Shown here: piece by piece, positions 25,301 through 35,561 of the stretch | Position numbering within the stretch: position 1 is the stretch's first letter | Layout of the letters: each line of letters opens with the position of its first letter | Assembly: GCF_020085105.1 (NCBI RefSeq) | Contig: NC_058064.1 | Span: 18,669,823 to 18,733,822 of the forward strand | DNA: 64,000 nucleotides | From: Siniperca chuatsi | Taxonomy: Eukaryota; Chordata; Actinopteri; Centrarchiformes; Sinipercidae | Direction: 5' to 3' | Position numbers and translations under genes: made by a program | Notes under the pieces: generated by a model | What the model was told of the DNA's origin: nothing | The model's database searches: none | What the model saw: only the letters and a program-made list of their open reading frames with translations

Positions 25301-26139
25301 TTCTGCTCTAATGTAGCCCTCCCCACACATTCGCAGATCTCTGCTCTAATAGCTTATTAACTTCAACATAATTTGCCTTCATAATGATACATGACCTTTC
25401 TGGCATCTGCCACAGCACAGCTTGACATGAAAGCGAGTGCGGCATCTGTTTTGTGGAAGGTTTCCCCTCATTTAGACACTTTTTGTGTGTAACAGCGGTT
25501 CAAGTTGATTAATCTCTAGGTTGTTAAACAGGGATTAATGTTCTTGTCTGCAAAACCCAACACAGTCTGCCGGCCTTGCTCTTCTCAAACAGAGTCGTTT
25601 TTAGGCAACCTGCTGAAACGCTGGATGGCAAATTAATAGAGCATTAGAAACAATGTGACAAGTCAATGACCGTGTTGTAATGAGGCATAAACCAGGGGTG
25701 TCCTCTCTTTCCCATCCACTTTATTAAGCGAGCAGGGACCAAATTTGTCCATTTGGAGCATTCTGGAGTTTTGAGATTTTGTAGTCAGATGTTGAACAGC
25801 AACCTTTCGAACAACAAAAGAAACCCAATTCACATCCTTCTTCATGTCATCCATGGTGGCTGATTTCAGTCCTCTATAAAGAGCTTTTTTAGCAGTGACA
25901 GTTGACATGGCAATAATGTAACTAACCAGAGCAGGACGCAGTGTAAATGTTCTCCCATCTTACATCACTCTCTACCTTCACAGACTCCACATACTCCAAA
26001 GGAAACCACATCGTCTGCTTCTAAGGCTTTCTTCCAGACCCCAGGCACACTGGGAAGTGTAGTCAGTGCTGTGCCAGCTGCCCGAAAAAGAGGCACGGCA
26101 CAGAGGAGACTGGACGTCGGCCACCCTCCGACCAGTTAG
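16224..26139 (+). CDS. e2f7: E2F7, atypical E2F transcriptional repressor (12 coding exons, 805 aa)
   Basis: Coding exons are 16224-16319, 16894-17202, 17881-18040, 18417-18647, 20086-20241, 20337-20480, 20695-20874, 20966-21050, 22452-22794, 23501-23672, 24906-25291 and 25984-26139. All introns are GT-AG and the joined length is 2418 nt, in frame throughout, ending in TAG. The product begins [11 protein letters not shown], like human E2F7. It has two winged-helix E2F DNA-binding domains, at about residues 149-220 (core RRIYD at 193-197) and 270-356 (core RRLYD at 321-325). There is no dimerisation, marked-box or Rb-binding segment, which is the atypical E2F7/E2F8 design. The block [19 protein letters not shown] before the first domain, and FFQTPG with AQRRLDV near the C terminus, match E2F7. 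Family knowledge: E2F7 binds E2F sites as homodimers or E2F7/E2F8 dimers and represses S/G2 genes in the nucleus. CSRP2 and ZDHHC17 as neighbours favour E2F7 over E2F8. The length lies between the zebrafish and human proteins as I remember them. A small exon in the variable middle part could have been missed. Confidence 0.95.
16894..17202 (+). CDS. e2f7: e2f7 exon 3
   Basis: It encodes 103 residues (33-135), phase 0 at both ends. It carries TPIK and the highly conserved [18 protein letters not shown] block. Its first residues complete a KEN box (K32-E33-N34) with exon 2. The segment matching the human PIDLS motif is absent. Confidence 0.93.
17881..18040 (+). CDS. e2f7: e2f7 exon 4, first half of DNA-binding domain 1
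   Basis: It encodes residues 136-188 plus the first base of G189. An acidic run precedes [16 protein letters not shown], the start of the first winged helix. The donor TTG/GTAAG gives phase 1. Confidence 0.94.
18417..18647 (+). CDS. e2f7: e2f7 exon 5, recognition helix of DNA-binding domain 1
   Basis: It starts in [16 protein letters not shown], the DNA-recognition helix, and ends in an acidic, Gly-rich linker (residues 190-265). Phase 1 at both ends. Confidence 0.94.
20086..20241 (+). CDS. e2f7: e2f7 exon 6, first half of DNA-binding domain 2
   Basis: It encodes [20 protein letters not shown] and the rest of residues 267-317. This is nearly identical to human E2F7 in the same segment. Phase 1 at both ends. 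Confidence 0.95.
20337..20480 (+). CDS. e2f7: e2f7 exon 7, second half of DNA-binding domain 2
   Basis: It encodes [20 protein letters not shown] through [14 protein letters not shown] (residues 319-365), the second recognition helix and wing. Phase 1 at both ends. Confidence 0.95.
20695..20874 (+). CDS. e2f7: e2f7 exon 8
   Basis: It encodes residues 367-425 after the second DNA-binding domain, including KLARHASFN and a Ser/Pro segment (APSSPRQEP) that align with human KLARHGSFN and PSSPYREE. Phase 1 at both ends. Confidence 0.9.
20966..21050 (+). CDS. e2f7: e2f7 exon 9
   Basis: A short exon (residues 427-453) in the poorly conserved central region. It enters in phase 1 and leaves in phase 2 (last codon split GA/T with exon 10). 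The donor is TGA/GTGAG. Confidence 0.82.
21148..21184. repeat. Short inverted repeat in e2f7 intron 9
   Basis: Perfect 14-bp arms CAGTAAATTGTACT and AGTACAATTTACTG around a 9-nt loop. Confidence 0.85.
21855..22050 (+). repeat. Probable interspersed repeat in e2f7 intron 9
   Basis: AGCCCCTTTTCTACCACAGAAACTT and following text resemble the CCTTTCCACCGCAGGAACTT teleost family from memory. Only one end is clear. Confidence 0.35.
22452..22794 (+). CDS. e2f7: e2f7 exon 10, Ser/Pro-rich and charged linker
   Basis: Residues 455-568: a short serine run, proline-rich stretches, then a strongly charged Glu/Arg/Lys segment that aligns loosely with the human EDEPATKRQ region and may hold a basic nuclear signal. 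It ends in phase 0. Confidence 0.88.
23501..23672 (+). CDS. e2f7: e2f7 exon 11
   Basis: Residues 569-625, polar and of low conservation. The end, YLYVPNNAG, aligns with the segment before GLNG in orthologues. The acceptor is TTCCAG and the donor GCAG/GTATA. Confidence 0.86.
24906..25291 (+). CDS. e2f7: e2f7 exon 12
   Basis: It encodes [17 protein letters not shown] and a hydrophobic, Pro/Ser-rich stretch (residues 627-754). This matches GLNGFNVLLSGSQTPP and what follows in human E2F7. It ends in phase 0 at a CTG/GTAGG donor. Confidence 0.93.
25984..26139 (+). CDS. e2f7: e2f7 exon 13, C terminus and stop
   Basis: Fifty-one residues ending in TAG at 26137-26139. [12 protein letters not shown] and AQRRLDV match the conserved C-terminal signature of E2F7. 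Confidence 0.94.
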   Translation, partial: TPHTPKETTSSASKAFFQTPGTLGSVVSAVPAARKRGTAQRRLDVGHPPTS

Positions 26140-27830
26140 ACATCTGAGGAGATGGAATGGGTGGCTAACATGCTGTTTTAACATTCAGGTGTTGGTCCTA
26201 AAAGTGAAAAATATGGTTTCAAACCACTGGTGCTTTGTTAGTGTATTAATAAAAAAATCAAGGGTTTCCTTCCAAAACACAAGAATATAAACTTTAGCAA
26301 AAGACTGTTTGCTGAGATGTAAAATGAACTCTTTCCTAAAATATGGGGGTTGGAAAGCAGAGACCTTAAGATAACTCACATTTTGCTAATGATTGTCAAT
26401 TTTTACCAAACGGTGGGAATCTCATTTTTAAATGAAACTCCTCCGTTATTGGTCGTTCCGTTAATAGTTCAAATGTGCCTCATGGTTCAATTATGGGACA
26501 CTAGATAGAGTGAATGAGTGAAGCAGTATTGCCAATGTAACAGTGCCCTCCTGTGGTGGGAGTCGGCCACTGCTGTATTTTGTATTTCAGCCTTAATTTT
26601 CCCTCCCACACATGATCAAGCTACCTAATTCCCCGTCACTTGTGTATTATAGCCCAATTTCTATTTATATTTTAGCTAATATATGTTGATTACAGGGACT
26701 GTAATTGAACATGAACTTTTTTTAGCACTAAGTATTTGACGATTGTATGTATATTGAAGTGATTGTCTTTAGTTGGCCCCTTCAGGTTTTGTTACATTAT
26801 GAAGGTATAATAGGAAATCTATTAGCTGCTGATCACCGATTGACATCGGCAGTAGCAGACAATCCTCTCTCTGCTCATTTCAGAGTTACTGTGAGGAGAA
26901 AATCACTAAAGCCTTAAATGTTTACAGCCAGCCAGGTATCTCAAGGAACAGTTCTTAGACTTCATGTACTCATCAGGAAGACAAATGTTACTGGTGCTGT
27001 GTATGTTTTCACTGAGTATCTGAAACCATAGTGCTTAATGGTTAAACACCAAACCCTTGAGCTCTAAACTAAAGAACAATGTGACGATGCGCTCAGGTAC
27101 TTGAATACTTGTGACTTTACTAAAGGTGGATTTTGGAGAGATATCAGAGTACTGTAAAGAATTTTTTATCCTTAATTTATCCAGGGAAAGTAGACTGAGT
27201 TTATATGCTGTCTTTTTTTTTAGCAGCACTGTTCCACATTCATACGGTCCGACACATTTGGGAGACTCCCAGTAAGACCGCACTCTTGTTGGCTGGTGCA
27301 GTTGGGGGTTAAGTGCCTTACTTAAAGGCACCTTGCTAAGAAGAGAGTTGTTGCCTCAGTACAGATTTTCTCAGGTTGCCCAGGAATTAGTATCAACAGC
27401 CCTCTAGTCACGAGCCCACTAACTTGCCTCCAGACAACTCAGCCAAAATATTGGTACTTTGTGGGAAGCATTCAGGAGAGCTTAGCTATGTCACACCAAA
27501 GGGTGCACAGATAATCCACTCTGACCAGTGGATGTGTAGTCATCAATGTGCAGTTTTATGTCAGCAATTATTTTTGTACATTGTTTTCATAGTGTCATTT
27601 ATACTTTCACATGCAGAATGTTAAATGCTGATTTACTGTTTCTAAAATAATGAGTATTGCACTGCTAGTTTTAGTAGTTGTGTCTGCTGATCTTACTTTT
27701 ACAAAACTCTGAGCTGTTCCTTCACTGGTGCTCTGCTCTCTGTAGTTACGGGCCAAACTGGTTTTCTTCTGTATGACTTTCACAAACTTTTAATTAAAAA
27801 CATATGACGCTGACCAGCTTTGTCATGTGT
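26140..27830 (+). other. e2f7: Probable e2f7 3' UTR (end not fixed)
   Basis: AT-rich DNA after the stop. Candidate poly(A) signals are AATAAA at 26248-26253 and ATTAAA at 27793-27798; the second is followed by a GT-rich stretch. A LINE/SINE-like remnant lies at 27285-27345. No coding potential is seen. Confidence 0.45.
27285..27345 (-). repeat. SINE/LINE 3' remnant
   Basis: On the minus strand GGTGCCTTTAAGTAAGGCAC then TTAACCCCCAACTGCACC, the conserved tail of many fish retroelements. Confidence 0.45.
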
Positions 27831-28664
27831 GTGTTTTACTTTGATGGAATTTGTGACTTTGCAGATATTTTTTCACCAAAAGTGAACTAATATAATCCCG
27901 TTTTTTTAAAATGGCCTCCCCATTTTATCTTGAGCAGAAATGAAGAAAAAAAAAGTTTTATTTCAATAGCAATTTTGCTATTTAGTTATGCTCTACAAAT
28001 GGGAAAAAATCCACTAAGATGGTTATCCATCTGTTGACAGATTTACGAATGGCTTCAGTTTAGCGAGTCCAATTCAGAATGTCCAAGCAGATGGAAGCAA
28101 GCCACGCTAATGTCGTGAGATGACACACTTCATCTGTAACACAATTCCTGTTGCTGCAAACTGCGCTGTTGTACACATTAAACACTCAAACACAAGATGG
28201 AACTGATGAGCTGGGTGAAGCCACAGCATTATAATGTGCGTTATTACAAAAAAAAAGATTCATTTCTCAGATATCAGAGTGGAAAAGCAGAAAGGTGATT
28301 AAAAACTCAAATTACACAAGCAGTAAACACGATAAACTGAGGTTAGATTCTTTTATATATAATGAATGAAATTCCAGTGGGGAGAGGCACATTTAACACA
28401 TCAAGTGTGATCTCAGGGTCACACTTAAAAACACACACACCATCTGTCTGAGGACATAAACATCTAATCAAAGCTTTTATATCAGCGCTAAAACTGAGCT
28501 GAGGGAGCTGCCAATTTGTGTTTGGCCCCTGTGAGGCATTTATGACACTAAACCTCAGCAGATGGGACCATTACGTTTATATAGACAGGTCGTTTTAGCC
28601 ATGTATCTGCTCTGGCCAAAAACCACTTCAATGAAAACACACGTTCAAAACAATTCGTTTTCAA

Positions 28665-28990
28665 ATACACTACTACTGGTATTCCTACCACCCTGATTAC
28701 TTCTAACTACTATAACATTTGAAACTATTACTACTACTACATGATGCTAACTTCTACTGCTGCTGCCTGTTCTACTAATACTGCTACTACTAGAACTACT
28801 ATGCCACTAACTATTGCTAGTTCTACTACTACTACTGCTGTAACTGCAGTTACCACTGCTGCTACTACAACAGCTACCAGTGCTAGCATATCCATGCTAC
28901 CACTACTAGCTAGCACTCTTAGTAAGATTGCTATTAATACTACTAACTAGTACCTACCGCTACTATTACTGATAGAACTACTTACTACTA
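28665..28990. repeat. Degenerate (ACT)n trinucleotide array
   Basis: Imperfect CTA/ACT/GCT triplets run for about 300 bp. An open frame through it (28741-28950) is just Thr/Ala/Ser low complexity. Confidence 0.75.
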
Positions 28991-29220
28991 CAGATACATT
29001 ACCAGGAGTACCCAGTAACTGACTAACTGATTTGGTCTTTAGGTCAAAAGATATCTAACATTACAGGTTTAGGCTAAAACTGGGATAAATTTGGCTAAAA
29101 GGTGAAAGCTTTTTAGACATCTAGTTTAGGCTACATATATAGCAGTTGCTTCGACATTATTTAATGACTATATTCCAACATATACTTAAAACTCACCGTG
29201 AATCAACATTATAGGGATTT

Positions 29221-29570
29221 AAAGGAATAGTTTGACATTTTGGGAAATACGCTTATTCGCTTTCTCGCCAAGAGTTAGATGAGAAGATGGATACCACACA
29301 CATCATGGCTGCCCTTTTAAATATGAAGCTAGAGCCAGAAAATCGGGTTAGCTTAGCTTAGCATAAAGCCTGAGGCAGTGGGAAACAGCCTGGCTCTGTT
29401 GAAAGATTTTAAAAAAATCCAGCCCAGCACTTCTAAAGCTCAATAACACTTTACATCTCATTTGTTTAATTTGTTAATCTGTTAAAAAACTGTTTAAAAG
29501 TTTGCAGTTTGACTGGGGGTTATGTGCTGGACAATTTCTTGGCCGAGCGCAGTGATAGTGAAGCATCTCT
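29221..29570 (+). repeat. Teleost GAATAGTTTGACATTTTGGG interspersed repeat
   Basis: Contains GGAATAGTTTGACATTTTGG, AGAGTTAGATGAGAAGATGG and GTTAGCTTAGCTTAGCATAA, an abundant teleost family. A diverged, interrupted relative is at 54140-54900 and a reverse fragment near 9718-9790. Confidence 0.65.
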
Positions 29571-32500
29571 GTGTTTCTCTACTGTATTTCAGTTACTCTA
29601 CTTTAAAGTGTAGTTAAGACTTGCTTAACTTTTAGCCCACGTTTTACCAAGACATCTAGATATTTGTTTGACCTGCAACTCAACAAACGGTGCTTACTGG
29701 TTGTGCCTACTAGAAGTACTATTACTAGAGTACAGGATTCATAAACAGGTGTATTTTATTCAAGGTGCAGCTGGATACAGTTATAACCATTGATAGCAGC
29801 AGTGGTCAGAATATGTGGGTTGAGTTTTCACACTGTGATATGTTCAAGAGCATCCAGTGATCTTAAATTGGCCTGTGGGCTTGGTGTTGACCCCCCCACC
29901 CCCAAAAATCGATGCCACGTCTTCATTTATTTTGCTCACCCGGCCCTAAAACCAAATGTGCCCACTGTAAACTGACTACCAATGTTTGTATGCTTACTTC
30001 TGAAACATTATGTGGTCATAAATCGCTGAATGTTGTCAGCAGATGTTTCCTGAGGGCCCAGAGTGAGACTTCATTCCTCTATGAAGGCAAGAGAACATTC
30101 AAAATACTTGCAGTTTGAAAAGTTCCATAAGACAGTGAATGAGTGTGAAAAAGAGTGTTCCTCTTTCCTTTACAAAGGGGCTATATGGCCATTTAGGGGG
30201 GAAATATCAACATCTGAAATCCTTATACAGTGTCTCTAAAATACAGAGGATCACATCTGAAAAACATGTAATTTTGTGTACCTACTATCCTTTAAAAGTA
30301 CCATAATCCATCCCATTATTATTTTATAAGAACAACCACCTTTGTTTTCTCTCTAAAGTGAATTTTGGTTAAAAAAAACCCCCACTCCATTCATTTCCGT
30401 TCATTTATCCGTGGCTCAGCTGTGGGACTTTGTGTCCATATAAGGGAAAGGGGAGCTGCAGCGCTACCTGCTTCAGTCTGTTTTTGGTTTTTATTACTGC
30501 TTAGCTTCTGCTTCCAGAAATTCTTTCTGAATTACACTGTTAGGCCTTTTAAACCCAGGTGTGTTGTCAGATTTGCTGAACTTTGCCTTTAAACAAATAG
30601 CTCCTATTGAAGTGAATATTGCTAATGCTCGTGAACACTGCCACTAACACTTCCTATAATTTTTTCCTATAAGTCTTTCATATTGCTGTTGTGGAATTTT
30701 AGCCCACTGTTCATTGCGTTCTGCTTCACCTTAAGACACACTGGTAGGTTTTCGGGTTCTGCATCTGAACTGGGTCGGGACCAGTCCAAAATGTGGACTT
30801 GCTTTTGTGTTTCGGATAAATATCCAGAAAACATCCTGTCCTATGTTCAAATCAAATGCAAATAATAAGCTAAAACGACCCCAATTCAGATAACGTATTA
30901 ATTCTAACCAATTATATTTTGTACAGTCACTCTAAAACATCATGTGTTCACCTTCATGTGATCTAGGATCTAATCTTAACCAATTTAAGAGACCTCTGTA
31001 TTTTTAAACCATATGACATTTGTGTAGAAGTGAATGATCTTTACTTGAATCTTGCACTTCAGTCAAAATGTCTCTTACACAACCTTTATTTAATCAAGTA
31101 ATCTCATTGAGATCGACATCTCTTTTGCAGTGTCTAGTATCTGCACATGATTTGGTCACTAAAGAAATTGTGGCTTCATTTTGTGGAAAAAATGACCGTC
31201 TCATGTATATCTTCCAGCTATTGTGATCATGGTCTGATGTATATTCACAGTAATTGGCCTTGTCATCATCCACTGAATAATGCTGAAATGAATAGTCGTC
31301 AGTCTGAAGAAGTTACGTATGTTAGAGATTATTGCTTACAACATGCAGCTAATTTAATATTCTTCTATCAAGCGCTCTATTGTTAAGGACCTTTCCAAAT
31401 AAACAGCATAATTGAAAAATAATGAAGCTGAGGTTTGTTGGCGACAGTGCAGGGTACTATCTGCTCTGCACTCCACTCACTGCAGATGATAGTCTAACAG
31501 CAGGAGACTTGGATCAATGACCCACGTTGGTTTAGCTAAAAAAAACTAACAGATTTACTGCGTCTCTGTTTACATTAAAGTCTTTAATTAGGCATAATTC
31601 AAGTCTACCCTTAAAAGGGGTTAATTTTATGGTGTAACCTTTTAATTAAAATGAATTAATCATGCCAGTCTGCCTTCAGTGCCGCCACGTAGCTTCACTG
31701 TGGGGAGACTTGTAGTGATGCCACGAGAACGGTCATGAAACTAAAGGTCGCGGGTTTCATAACCAGCAGAGTTTGTCGTGTTGCGTGTCTTGTCAAATTC
31801 TGCTGAATCCATGCTTGCTCCCTCATTGTGTGGCCCTGTAACAGTGTCAGCTTAAAGCTTTAAAAATGTAAAACACGGCTCCTTTCATTCATTAACAACA
31901 AACCAAACAAAAGTATTTCGTAATCTCTAATTTAAGTTGCTTAGCAGGAAGCTGGGTCCAATTTGGCCTTGCAATATGTGTAAGCCTAAAGGAATGGTGC
32001 TGTGTATACGTTTATTGTGTTTGCATTATCATATTTTTTCTACAACTAGGCTTGTGGACAGAGACTTGCAGTGGTCATTATGCACCCGAACTGGATTTTT
32101 TCTCATGCTGAATTTCCACAGTAAAACATTGGCTTGTCTGTCTTTTTCATTTGCATCACAGACGTCAGCCATGCTGTATGTTCAAAGTTATTACCAGGAT
32201 GCGGCCTGTGGTGGCTTTGAGCAGTGCTGCACTGGCAGGCGTAGTGTCATTGCAACAGTATATTATGTTATACTGTAGTTATAATGTCAACCCTATCCCC
32301 CCCTTTTTGGCTTTTCTCTGTGCTAGAAACATTTTTCCTGCTTACAAGGCAACCATGAACAAGCCATCATTTATGACAGTCTGTGTCCAGCAGGGGGCAG
32401 GATAACTGCAAGTTTGGACAGTATTTCTCATATGAATTATTATACATATATAGATATATATACATGTATTCATAGATGCACACTGCTGCCCCAGAAAAGC

Positions 32501-33299
32501 AAAGTGTGGGCTATTTGAGTCTGCTGTCTCTTCCAGTCACTTCCTGTGATCCTGACAGGAAGTTCCCTTATCCTGCAGAAATCCACAGAAGGTTCTAGAG
32601 CTTTACACGCGCGGAGCAGAAGAAAGTGGCACCCACTCCATGCCACACAGTCAGCGATCCTGTATTCACCGTCAGCTGCTGCAGTGATAGATCCAGCCAC
32701 AGAAGCCATCAGAAAATGTGTCCTCCAGTGTCCTTGAGTCATTTAGGCTGGATGCCAAAACTCTAAAAAAAAAAAAAATTGCATTACATTTGAAGTCAGA
32801 GCCATTGGTCCAAACTCATTTAAAACAAAGTAGGACATGTCCTTTTTGGTACAGGAGTAATACAGCTTATCTTCACCATAGGTTTCTACTACCACTAATT
32901 CGCCCACACAGTGTAGACAGAAGACCAATTCAACACTCCTCACATGCTCTTCCCATATGGATTGTTTTGGGGGAAATCATATCAAATGTGGCTTGTCTGT
33001 GTTTAATGATCTGTCACATTGAACTGCTCTTTAACCCTTGTATAACCAGCAAGGCTGCCACTGTACACGTTTCCATGGCAACATGGATGTATTTGAAATT
33101 AATTTAAAGGGAAAACAGGTTTTTTCCCTTTTTTTAAAAATTAAATTCTCAGGAGGCCAAGTCAGCCATCAAAACAAGGCCTATAGAAACTCTTCCATGT
33201 AAGCTGTCCAAGAGCCTATTACATTCGCATATTTACCCAGGTGTATGTGAGCGCAGCAATGGTTCTTTGTCCTCCATTTAACATTTGTTCTGATTTCTG

Positions 33300-33390
33300 A
33301 CAGCACCTGAAGGCAGCTGTGTTGAGTTCACGCCCCTTGAAACCCCTCCTTCCACTGACACTTTAAATACGTGGAGTATGCAGCGGATGG
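33300..33390 (+). promoter_or_regulatory. csrp2: csrp2 core promoter (TATA-like)
   Basis: CTTTAAATAC is preceded by a GC-box-like ACGCCCCTT (33329-33337) and an E-box CAGCTG (33314-33319). CRP genes are commonly SRF-controlled, but I see no perfect CArG box in the 300 bp upstream. Confidence 0.4.
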
Positions 33391-33489
33391 GTCAGTTCGG
33401 TGGAGGATACACGGTGTACGCACTCAGCAGGACCTTAGCCGTTTTCACGAACCGTAACGTTACCTGCTTTTTTCAACATCTACGTTGAG
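33390..33489 (+). other. csrp2: csrp2 non-coding exon 1 (5' UTR, 5' end approximate)
   Basis: A TATA-like CTTTAAATAC at 33361-33370 would place the start near 33390. A donor GAG/GTAACT lies at 33489/33490. No ATG of the csrp2 frame is present; translation begins in exon 2. Inferred from signals only. Confidence 0.5.
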
Positions 33490-35208
33490 GTAACTTTTTT
33501 TATTTTTTTAGTCTAACACATTCTTAAACTGAATGCTGTTAACGTTAGATTTCAGACTGGTTTACTGACAAGCAACATGTTTGCTAGTTTTATTTACTGA
33601 ATACATTACATTTATTATGTTGGTGTCTGTACTCAGCCTGAAGAGCAAATATAGTGTTTCTTACACGTTTACAAACTAGCTTTAGGGCAACTTTTGCGCA
33701 GTTACCTTAGCCGCAGGTTCTAAGTGAATCTTTTTACTGTTGCAATGTCTAATTTCAGTTACTAATTTGGATACACTGTTGTTTTTTGGCATTTATAGCC
33801 GAGCAAATTGAAGTTAAAAAGTACAGGAGCTAGCTATTACACTAGTTTTTCATTAGCAAGTTTAAAACACCCAAAGCCAAATTATCAAGCTAACAAGCCA
33901 GTGCCTAACTAAAGGGTAACGTTAGCACACAAAAAACATGCTAGCCTAAATCAATTTATATTTATAATGTTATAAATATAACGTTATAGTAAGAAGTTAA
34001 CGCTGCTTTGTGGTTTTATTGTGATTAAATATGTAACGAATAACCTTTTGTGAGCGCGATTCCTACAGATTCCTAAACAAAGACACTGAGAAATTGTAAT
34101 TATTACCGCTTACATTGATACAGTCTAGCAGCCTCTATTGGTTCAATATGTTTTAATGGGTCAGAGAGGTTACAGTGTGTATTGACAACGGTCTTCTGAA
34201 AGGTTATGTAACAAGTGCCAGGGGAAAAATGGAGTTCAATTAATAATCAGATAGCTATAAGTTCATTTAATGGCAGTAATGTATTCCAGAGTTTCCACAT
34301 TAAAAAGGTTCAGTGACTCACCCTTACTTCAAAGAGTTCAACAACAATAAAATTTCATTAGTCTTGGTTCAGTGGAACACTTGCGAGTCCAGATGATCTC
34401 AAAGCTGTTTCAGATTCTTTTCTGGGTACTAACACTGAATACTGAATGAAATTTAAAGACACTGAATATCAGCACAAGTATTGGTCTTTCAATAAAAATT
34501 AAAAAAAAATTCATTAATGAATCAAAGACACACATCTAAATCCTAAATCTTAGTGAAGCTATTACCACTGAACTCTGTGAAACTAAATTGACTGTGGTAA
34601 TCTACACGGGCAAACTACAAGCACTTTCTATCAAAGTACACAACAGCCGACATGTTGGTCTGAACACTTCAACACTGACCTTCTCATCACACCCAACCCC
34701 TGAGGGTAATGTGATGGTAATGTTAGTGGTCTTTTGATCTCCTCTCATGCTCAGGCCTGTTCTACAGTCCCTGATCCAGAGAAGGATTTAGCGACTGACA
34801 AGATGAATAGTTTCTACTGTTTTGTGTCTTTTCCCCACCAATTAATTAAGAATAACAGAGCTTTTTAATTTTAGTCTTCAAAGTATGTCACCGCTTGCTT
34901 TGCGGTGATACACCAGGAAAGTCTTAAAATGTCAAATTTGTCTTATGGTACCTCATCAACGCCCTCTTGACACATTTTTAAAGGGGAGTGAGTCTGTAAT
35001 TATAGACAGATGCACATGTGAATCAGGGAGTGAATGGGAGTGTCATGTGGGCTATGTGGTAACAACAGTGTTTACTTCACACTCACACTTCCTCTTTCCT
35101 GTTTGTGTTTGTATCCAGCAGCCATGGCCCATCAGACAACAAAAGCCCTAAGGCACGGCGCCCCGAAACATTCCTTTGGGTATTAGTCTGCCCTGTTGTT
35201 TAGGCCGA

Positions 35209-35212
<4 letters not shown>

Positions 35213-35247
<35 letters not shown>
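35213..35247. repeat. Poly(T) tract, 35 T
   Basis: Thirty-five uninterrupted T in csrp2 intron 1, about 190 bp before exon 2. It may be the A tail of a minus-strand retroposed copy. Confidence 0.9.
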
Positions 35248-35438
35248 CTCAGGGTGGCAGTTGTGGCTTGGAGCGGTGGTTTTCAATTCAACCATATGCA
35301 ACATTAGAAATCAAGCTACACAGGTTCTCAAAGGCAGATGTAGTTATTACAATCTGAACAGAAAATGAAGACGAACAGACAACGTAACCCTGCCTCAGAT
35401 GCTTAAGCCTCTCATATTGTCTTTATATATCTTCTCAG

Positions 35439-35561
35439 AACCAGAAACAATGCCAAACTGGGGAGGAGGCAACGAGTGTGCAGCATGCCATGGGACAGTT
35501 TACCACGCTGAGGAAGTGCAGTGTGATGGGAAGAGTTTCCACAAATGCTGTTTTCTCTGCA
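35439..35561 (+). CDS. csrp2: csrp2 exon 2, start codon and first half of LIM1
   Basis: ATG at 35450 has A at -3. It encodes [15 protein letters not shown] through CCFLC (37 residues), leaving in phase 1 inside LIM1. Confidence 0.96.

Larger units (their letters stand above)
27830..33300. other. Intergenic DNA between e2f7 and csrp2
   Basis: No gene recognised. It holds an ACT-type trinucleotide-rich stretch (28665-28990) and an interspersed repeat at 29221-29570. The region 31690-31830 is faintly tRNA-SINE-like. Open frames here have no family resemblance. Confidence 0.55.

Noticed and set aside
28741..28950. Thr/Ala-rich open frame
   Set aside because: Translation of the ACT triplet array.
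31690..31830. tRNA-like or SINE sequence with GGTCGCGGGTTTC
   Set aside because: B-box is too degraded and no A-box is clear; not strong enough to list.
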